From the NCBI GenBank assembly GCA_025350695.1, contig JANXXI010000024.1, positions 1 to 36,690 on the forward strand: DNA of 36,690 nt, read 5' to 3'. The DNA is from Acidobacteriota bacterium. GTDB lineage: Bacteria; Acidobacteriota; Terriglobia; Bryobacterales; Bryobacteraceae. This document shows positions 32,805 through 36,690 of this stretch, piece by piece (the first letter of the stretch is position 1; each line of letters begins with the position of its first letter). Both the position numbers and the translations under genes were made by a program. The notes below the pieces were generated by a model. That model made no database searches and had not been told where the DNA came from. It saw nothing but the letters and a program-made list of their open reading frames with translations.

Positions 32805-33586
32805 GCTTGCAGCCTCTGTGAGTATGCGGCAAAGCTACGGCCCGCCGTATCCTGAAGCACGGTAATTTGTGGCCCAAACACCGCAGCGAATGCCTTGGAT
32901 GCGAGTAATTCGTCAACCTTGCCGTCATAGATAACGCCGCCCCCATGAAGCAGAACGACTCGCGTGGCGAACGCGACGGCGAGATTGATGTCGTGGACAG
33001 CGGCGATGCACAAGTTTCCTTGACTGGCTCGATCGCGCAGCAAAGAAAAGAGGGACGCCTGCAGTGGCGGGTCGGCATGCGCGGACGGTTCATCGAGTGC
33101 GAGGATCTTGGTCTCCTGAGCCAACGCTGATGCCAGCAGTGCGCGTTGCCGCTCGCCGCCGCTGAGTGTTTGAAATCCGCGATCAGCCACGTGGGCGCAC
33201 TGGCATGCTTCAAGCGCGGCGTTGATAGCGCGTTGATCTTCGGGCGACTCCGTCCAGCCGGCAGAATGGGGATAGCGGCCCATCGCCACGATTTGCCGCA
33301 CGGAGAAACCGGTGGGGCCAAACTGCCATTGTGGTAGAAACGAAACTTGGCGGCTAAGATCGCGGCGGGCGTAGTCGCGCAGTTCCTTTTCTTGGACGAT
33401 ACAGCTACCGCCATACCCGGCAAGCAGACCGGCCAACGTTTCGAGCAACGTGCTTTTTCCCGCTCCATTTAATCCGAGCAGCGCAACGAATTCCCCGGCA
33501 TGCAGATCAAACGTGACGCCAGTTAGGGCACGCCGCATTCCACGAAATACGCTAAGGTCTCGAATTTGAATTACGGGCCTGTTCAC
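32801..33586 (-). CDS. btuD: Vitamin B12 / corrinoid ABC transporter ATPase
   Basis: A 261-residue ATP-binding protein with Walker A GLNGAGKS (38-45), Q-loop near FLPQWQ, signature LSGGERQR, Walker B KILALDEPSAHAD and switch AAVHDINLA. That order and length match FepC/BtuD importers. It overlaps btuF by 4 bp on one side and btuC by 4 bp on the other. The substrate is inferred from the operon. Confidence 0.93.
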   Translation of the reverse strand: MNRPVIQIRDLSVFRGMRRALTGVTFDLHAGEFVALLGLNGAGKSTLLETLAGLLAGYGGSCIVQEKELRDYARRDLSRQVSFLPQWQFGPTGFSVRQIVAMGRYPHSAGWTESPEDQRAINAALEACQCAHVADRGFQTLSGGERQRALLASALAQETKILALDEPSAHADPPLQASLFSLLRDRASQGNLCIAAVHDINLAVAFATRVVLLHGGGVIYDGKVDELLASKAFAAVFGPQITVLQDTAGRSFAAYSQRLQA

Positions 33587-34437
33587 CGTGCTCCCTCAGG
33601 GTGGAGTAGATTCGCGAACTCTTCGGCGGCGTCAACCATGCGAGGACCGGGGACGACGAAAATATCCGATGCGACAGCATACACGCGCTTTTCGCGGACA
33701 GCGGTAAGCGTCGACCGTGTCCCCCACAAATTGACGACTCTTTGCTTGGCCGCCTCAGTTACTCCGGTAGTTTCGGCCATCTCACCCATGTCGATCAACA
33801 CTTCAGGATTGCGGCGCAGAAGCGATTCGAGGCTAACTTTCACGTAGGCCTGTTTGGAGTCGGCGAAGATATTTTTGCCGCCGGCGATTTCAAGTAGCTC
33901 CGACAAATACGAACCGGCGCCCACCACCACCAGACCTTGCAACTCGCCAGGATTGCGGCCAACGATAAAAACCACCGAGCGAGGCTTTGCGCCGGCGCTC
34001 TTGGCGCGTACCGCCGCAAGCCGTCCTTCCATGCGAGCGATCAAGGCGCGCGCAGCGGGCTCCGCGCCCGCGGCCTTTCCAATGCTCAGAATGGAATCGA
34101 GACTTTGGCGAAGGTCACCCTTTGTATCGAATTCGGTTACGGGGATGGAGAGCCCTTGCAGTTGTTCCCGCACCGGATTTGGCAGTCGCTGCACGATGAC
34201 CAGATCGGGCTTCAAGCGTGCTATTACCTCTACATTGGGTTTTAGGAACGTTCCTACTTTCGGCAGACGATTCACTTCTGCCGGGAAGTGGCAATAGGTG
34301 GAAACGCCGACTACACGAGTACCAAGGCCGAGTGCGAACAAGATCTCGGTAATGCTGGGCGAGGTGGATACGATGCGTTGTGGTTGCTGGGCGGCGAGGG
34401 AGCAACCCGCTACGAGCAACGCGACTAGAATTCGCAT
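33583..34437 (-). CDS. btuF: Vitamin B12 / corrinoid substrate-binding protein
   Basis: The ATG at 34437, preceded by a GGAG tract, gives 284 residues with a leader MRILVALLVAGCSLAAQ. VAGC at 9-12 resembles a lipobox, so it may be a lipoprotein, but cleavage after SLAA is also possible. The domain matches periplasmic-binding-protein class III (BtuF/FhuD): RIVSTSPSITEILFALG, VGVSTYCHFPAEV, KPDLVIVQ, VSLESLLRRNPEVLIDMG. The gene overlaps cobD by 13 bp and btuD by 4 bp. It captures corrinoid in the periplasm for BtuCD. A TonB-dependent outer-membrane receptor (btuB) is not in the window. Confidence 0.9.
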   Translation of the reverse strand: MRILVALLVAGCSLAAQQPQRIVSTSPSITEILFALGLGTRVVGVSTYCHFPAEVNRLPKVGTFLKPNVEVIARLKPDLVIVQRLPNPVREQLQGLSIPVTEFDTKGDLRQSLDSILSIGKAAGAEPAARALIARMEGRLAAVRAKSAGAKPRSVVFIVGRNPGELQGLVVVGAGSYLSELLEIAGGKNIFADSKQAYVKVSLESLLRRNPEVLIDMGEMAETTGVTEAAKQRVVNLWGTRSTLTAVREKRVYAVASDIFVVPGPRMVDAAEEFANLLHPEGAR

Positions 34438-35426
34438 GAGAACTCCTTCCATTGGGCGATCAACCTCTCGTTGTCGGGACGCGTGCGCACTGCCACGCGG
34501 ACCGCGTTGCCGACGTCGAAGCCGGGCCATCTGGTGCAATCGCGAATCAAGATCTTGTGGTCTTCAAGAAACGCGGTAAGTGATGCGGACGGATATTGCA
34601 GACGTGCGAAGAGGTAGTTTGCGGCGCTGGGACTTACTGTTACACCGGGTAGGGATCTCATGGCCTCGGCAAGCCACGCGCGTTCCGACCGGACGGTTTC
34701 AAGCGTGCGGCGGCTATGTTCCGTATCGGCCAGAGAAGCACAGGCGGCTCGGATGGCGAGCACGTTGACACTCCACGGATCGCGCAGTTGTTTCCAATTC
34801 TCAAGCGTCTCTGGCGCCGCAAGTAAGGCGCCTACACGCAGGCCGGGGATGCCGTGAAACTTGGTGAGAGAACGCAGGACGAAAAGGTTCGGGCGTGAGC
34901 CGATGAGGTTGGAAAGTGAAGGGACTTCGGCGAAGTCGATGAACGACTCGTCGACTATTACGGGATGTGTTGTGTCGGCGAGCCAGCTGTCGAAAGATAC
35001 CAATTCGCCCGTAGGATTCGCCGGCCGCGTGACCACCGTGAGTCCGTTGGACGGCCACGCCTCCGGTTGATTGAGTTCAACGATTTGCGCCTGCGGAAAT
35101 ACACGATGGAACTCCGAGAAGACGGGGGTGCACAAAGTGGGAGGTTGATCCCGGAACGCTGTTCCTAGAAAGTGAATCAAATCGGTAGCGCCGTTGCCCA
35201 GTAGGATTTTGTCCGCGCCGACGCCCCATGAGTCAGCCAGAGCGGAAACAAGCTGCCGTGGATGCGATTCCGGGTAGTGAACGATTTCGCCAGCGGCTGC
35301 GCGAATCGCTTCAAACACGGCCGGCGATGGACCTAGCGGATTTATGCTGGCGCTGAAATCGATGAGGTCGCGCCAATTCCAGCCGCGTGCACGAGCGATC
35401 TCGAAAAGCCGGCCGCCATGTGTCAT
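34425..35426 (-). CDS. cobD: L-threonine-O-3-phosphate decarboxylase (HisC-like, PLP)
   Basis: A 333-residue fold-type I PLP enzyme. Key points are HGGRL near the start, DFSASINPLGPS, GNGATDLIHFL, RPANPTGEL, DESFIDFAE and the PLP-binding Lys189 in RSLTKFHGIPGLRVG, with the C-terminal RTRPDNERLI. These match the CobD/CobC branch rather than histidinol-phosphate aminotransferase, and the operon agrees. It produces (R)-1-aminopropan-2-ol phosphate for CbiB, which is encoded just upstream (4-bp overlap). Its substrate, threonine phosphate, needs a kinase that is not otherwise identified here. Confidence 0.93.
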   Translation of the reverse strand: MTHGGRLFEIARARGWNWRDLIDFSASINPLGPSPAVFEAIRAAAGEIVHYPESHPRQLVSALADSWGVGADKILLGNGATDLIHFLGTAFRDQPPTLCTPVFSEFHRVFPQAQIVELNQPEAWPSNGLTVVTRPANPTGELVSFDSWLADTTHPVIVDESFIDFAEVPSLSNLIGSRPNLFVLRSLTKFHGIPGLRVGALLAAPETLENWKQLRDPWSVNVLAIRAACASLADTEHSRRTLETVRSERAWLAEAMRSLPGVTVSPSAANYLFARLQYPSASLTAFLEDHKILIRDCTRWPGFDVGNAVRVAVRTRPDNERLIAQWKEFSCEF

Positions 35427-36337
35427 CGAATGGTGCTCCAGGTTATCGCCACGGCTAAGAGGGCAACTGCGTAGAGGATGGCTCTGGTTTTTCTATACAA
35501 GTCGAAAGAAAGCGGCTCGATCGAGTCGCCCAAGAATTGCTTGATGCTTTCACGCCCTTGATAGTAGTTCACTCCGCCAAGCTGCACGCCCAATGCGCCC
35601 GCCATGGCTGCCTCGGGCCATCCGGAGTTTGGACTTGGTTGTTTGGCGGCATCGCGAAATGTAATTCGAATAGCATGCTCGAAGCGGAGGCCGGGGGCAA
35701 GCGCACAGATCCAAATCAGAAGAGCGGTGAGACGCGCCGGGACTAGGTTGGCCCAATCATCCGCGCGCGCTGAGAACCAACCGAACTCCCGGTAGCGTTC
35801 GTTTTTGTATCCAACCATACTGTCTAGGGTGCTGACGGCTTTGTAGGCGGCCATCAACATTGGTCCGCCAAGAGCCAGGTAGAACAGTGGGGCCACAATC
35901 GCGTCGGCCAAATTTTCGGCGAGGGTTTCTATTGCGGCGCGCACGATGCCGAAGTCGCTTAAGTGAGCAGTGTCGCGCCCCACCACCATGCTGATGGCCT
36001 GTCGCGCGCCGGTGAGGTTTCCATTTTGCAGCATGTGAACGGCGCGGGAAGTTTCCTGGTCGAGACTGCGGATTGCGAGAAATGAGTAGATCCAATAGAT
36101 GGAAATCCAACGGCTTGTCAGAGCCATTGTGGCCCATACTAGAACAGCCACAGGCGCGACGACAAGGAGCCAGAGAAGAGTTCCAGCTAGACGGCGCGCG
36201 GCGAAGCCGTTTAGCATTGTCTCAACCTTCGAGGCCCACCACCCTATGGCGCGAACAGGGTGCGGGAGCCATGGCGGGTCACCCAACGCCAAATCCAGCG
36301 CCACGCCCGCGAGCAGTTCTGGGGCGGTGAAGCTCAC
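35423..36337 (-). CDS. cbiB: Adenosylcobinamide-phosphate synthase
   Basis: A GTG start at 36337 overlaps the cobQ stop (GTGA) and begins MSFTAPELLAG, 304 residues; a start farther upstream would run into cobQ. It is a membrane protein with DLALGDPPWLPHPVRAIG, the family's N-terminal motif, then several helices, SMVVGRDTAHLS and ETLAENLADAIVAPLFY followed by VSTLDSMVGYKNERY. It condenses adenosylcobyric acid with aminopropanol phosphate. Overlaps cobD by 4 bp. Also called cobD in aerobic-pathway nomenclature. Confidence 0.95.
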   Translation of the reverse strand: MSFTAPELLAGVALDLALGDPPWLPHPVRAIGWWASKVETMLNGFAARRLAGTLLWLLVVAPVAVLVWATMALTSRWISIYWIYSFLAIRSLDQETSRAVHMLQNGNLTGARQAISMVVGRDTAHLSDFGIVRAAIETLAENLADAIVAPLFYLALGGPMLMAAYKAVSTLDSMVGYKNERYREFGWFSARADDWANLVPARLTALLIWICALAPGLRFEHAIRITFRDAAKQPSPNSGWPEAAMAGALGVQLGGVNYYQGRESIKQFLGDSIEPLSFDLYRKTRAILYAVALLAVAITWSTIR

Positions 36338-36690
36338 AAATAAATCTCCTGAAACAGCGGGAGGTTGGCGGAGGCGCGGAACCAATCCGCTAAACGGTCG
36401 TAGTGGATGGAGGATGGCAGCACCTGCACTTCGATGCCGAACAGTTCGCGCAGTACGCCGGGACTTTCCAAAGCTCCGTGCAGGTAAGTTCCAAATACTC
36501 TTTCCGTCCGGGCTCCGTCAACGCCATCGTCCAGAGTCGCGAATGGCGGAAGACCTGCGTCCCCGGTGGTTGCGCCCATGTGAATTTCATAGGCGCCGAA
36601 CTGGTGGCCTTGCGGCGTTCGGGCCGAAACAACACGGGTAACTTTTGTTTTTTCGAGAATTGTGCGGACGGGGAGCAGCCGCAAGCCTTC
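36334..36690 (-). CDS. cobQ: Cobyric acid synthase, C-terminal part (cut by window end)
   Basis: The last 118 residues of a longer protein whose start lies beyond 36690. The sequence has GLRLLPVRT, GHQFGAYEIHMG and the catalytic histidine motif GTYLHGALESPGVLREL of the class I glutamine-amidotransferase domain of CobQ; CbiP is the equivalent name. The enzyme amidates adenosylcobyrinic acid a,c-diamide. Its stop overlaps the cbiB GTG by 4 bp. The upstream control region, possibly with a cobalamin riboswitch, is outside the window. Confidence 0.9.
   Translation of the reverse strand, partial: EGLRLLPVRTILEKTKVTRVVSARTPQGHQFGAYEIHMGATTGDAGLPPFATLDDGVDGARTERVFGTYLHGALESPGVLRELFGIEVQVLPSSIHYDRLADWFRASANLPLFQEIYL

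Overview
The window looks like chromosomal DNA of a Gram-negative soil bacterium, most likely an Acidobacteriota member of the Bryobacterales/Solibacter type. That assignment is inference. It rests on a PQQ dehydrogenase paired with a c-type cytochrome carrying a CX4CH haem motif, secreted DinB and HpcH/HpaI-like proteins, and house-keeping genes scattered among short transport and metabolic operons. I see no tRNA, rRNA, CRISPR array, insertion sequence, integrase or phage structural gene.

Layout. 33-3035: a secreted DUF4198-like protein converges on a large HerA/FtsK-type ATPase of a conserved but uncharacterised family. 3085-10030: a plus-strand operon with very tight spacing, encoding a class A beta-lactamase-like hydrolase, a DJ-1/PfpI protein, a PQQ dehydrogenase, a di-haem cytochrome c, an ABC ATPase, and an ABC-2 permease fused to a metal-dependent amidohydrolase. 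10140-13546: a lysine-rich protein with a helical-repeat tail, yvcK (glmR) and glmU, which suggests a cell-wall precursor (UDP-GlcNAc) locus. 13664-19227 (mostly minus strand): a frameshifted gene remnant, a small hypothetical gene, truB, an amidase and ftsK. 19283-22508 (plus): a secreted DinB-like protein, pyruvate kinase behind a 13-bp perfect hairpin, a truncated membrane-gene remnant and a PhyH dioxygenase. 22524-28296: an alpha/beta hydrolase, a degenerate primase/helicase-like protein that has lost both Walker motifs, a family I CoA-transferase, a DMT permease and a secreted HpcH/HpaI-type aldolase, separated by palindrome-rich intergenic DNA.

28383-36690 (minus strand) is one continuous cobalamin operon: cobQ (cut by the window end), cbiB, cobD, btuF, btuD, btuC, cobU, cobS, cobC, cobT and an aminoglycoside-phosphotransferase-fold kinase. 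Almost every junction overlaps by 1-17 bp. Together these genes import corrinoid (BtuFCD), amidate the ring (CobQ), attach aminopropanol phosphate (CobD, CbiB), activate cobinamide (CobU) and add and finish the lower ligand (CobT, CobS, CobC). The terminal kinase is a candidate for the threonine/aminopropanol (or other small-alcohol) kinase step that CobD/CbiB need.

The strongest items for follow-up are the permease-amidohydrolase fusion with its extra seventh transmembrane helix, the orphan kinase coupled to cobT, the double-Walker-dead ATPase, the hairpin at the pyk start, and a family of tandem intergenic hairpins.
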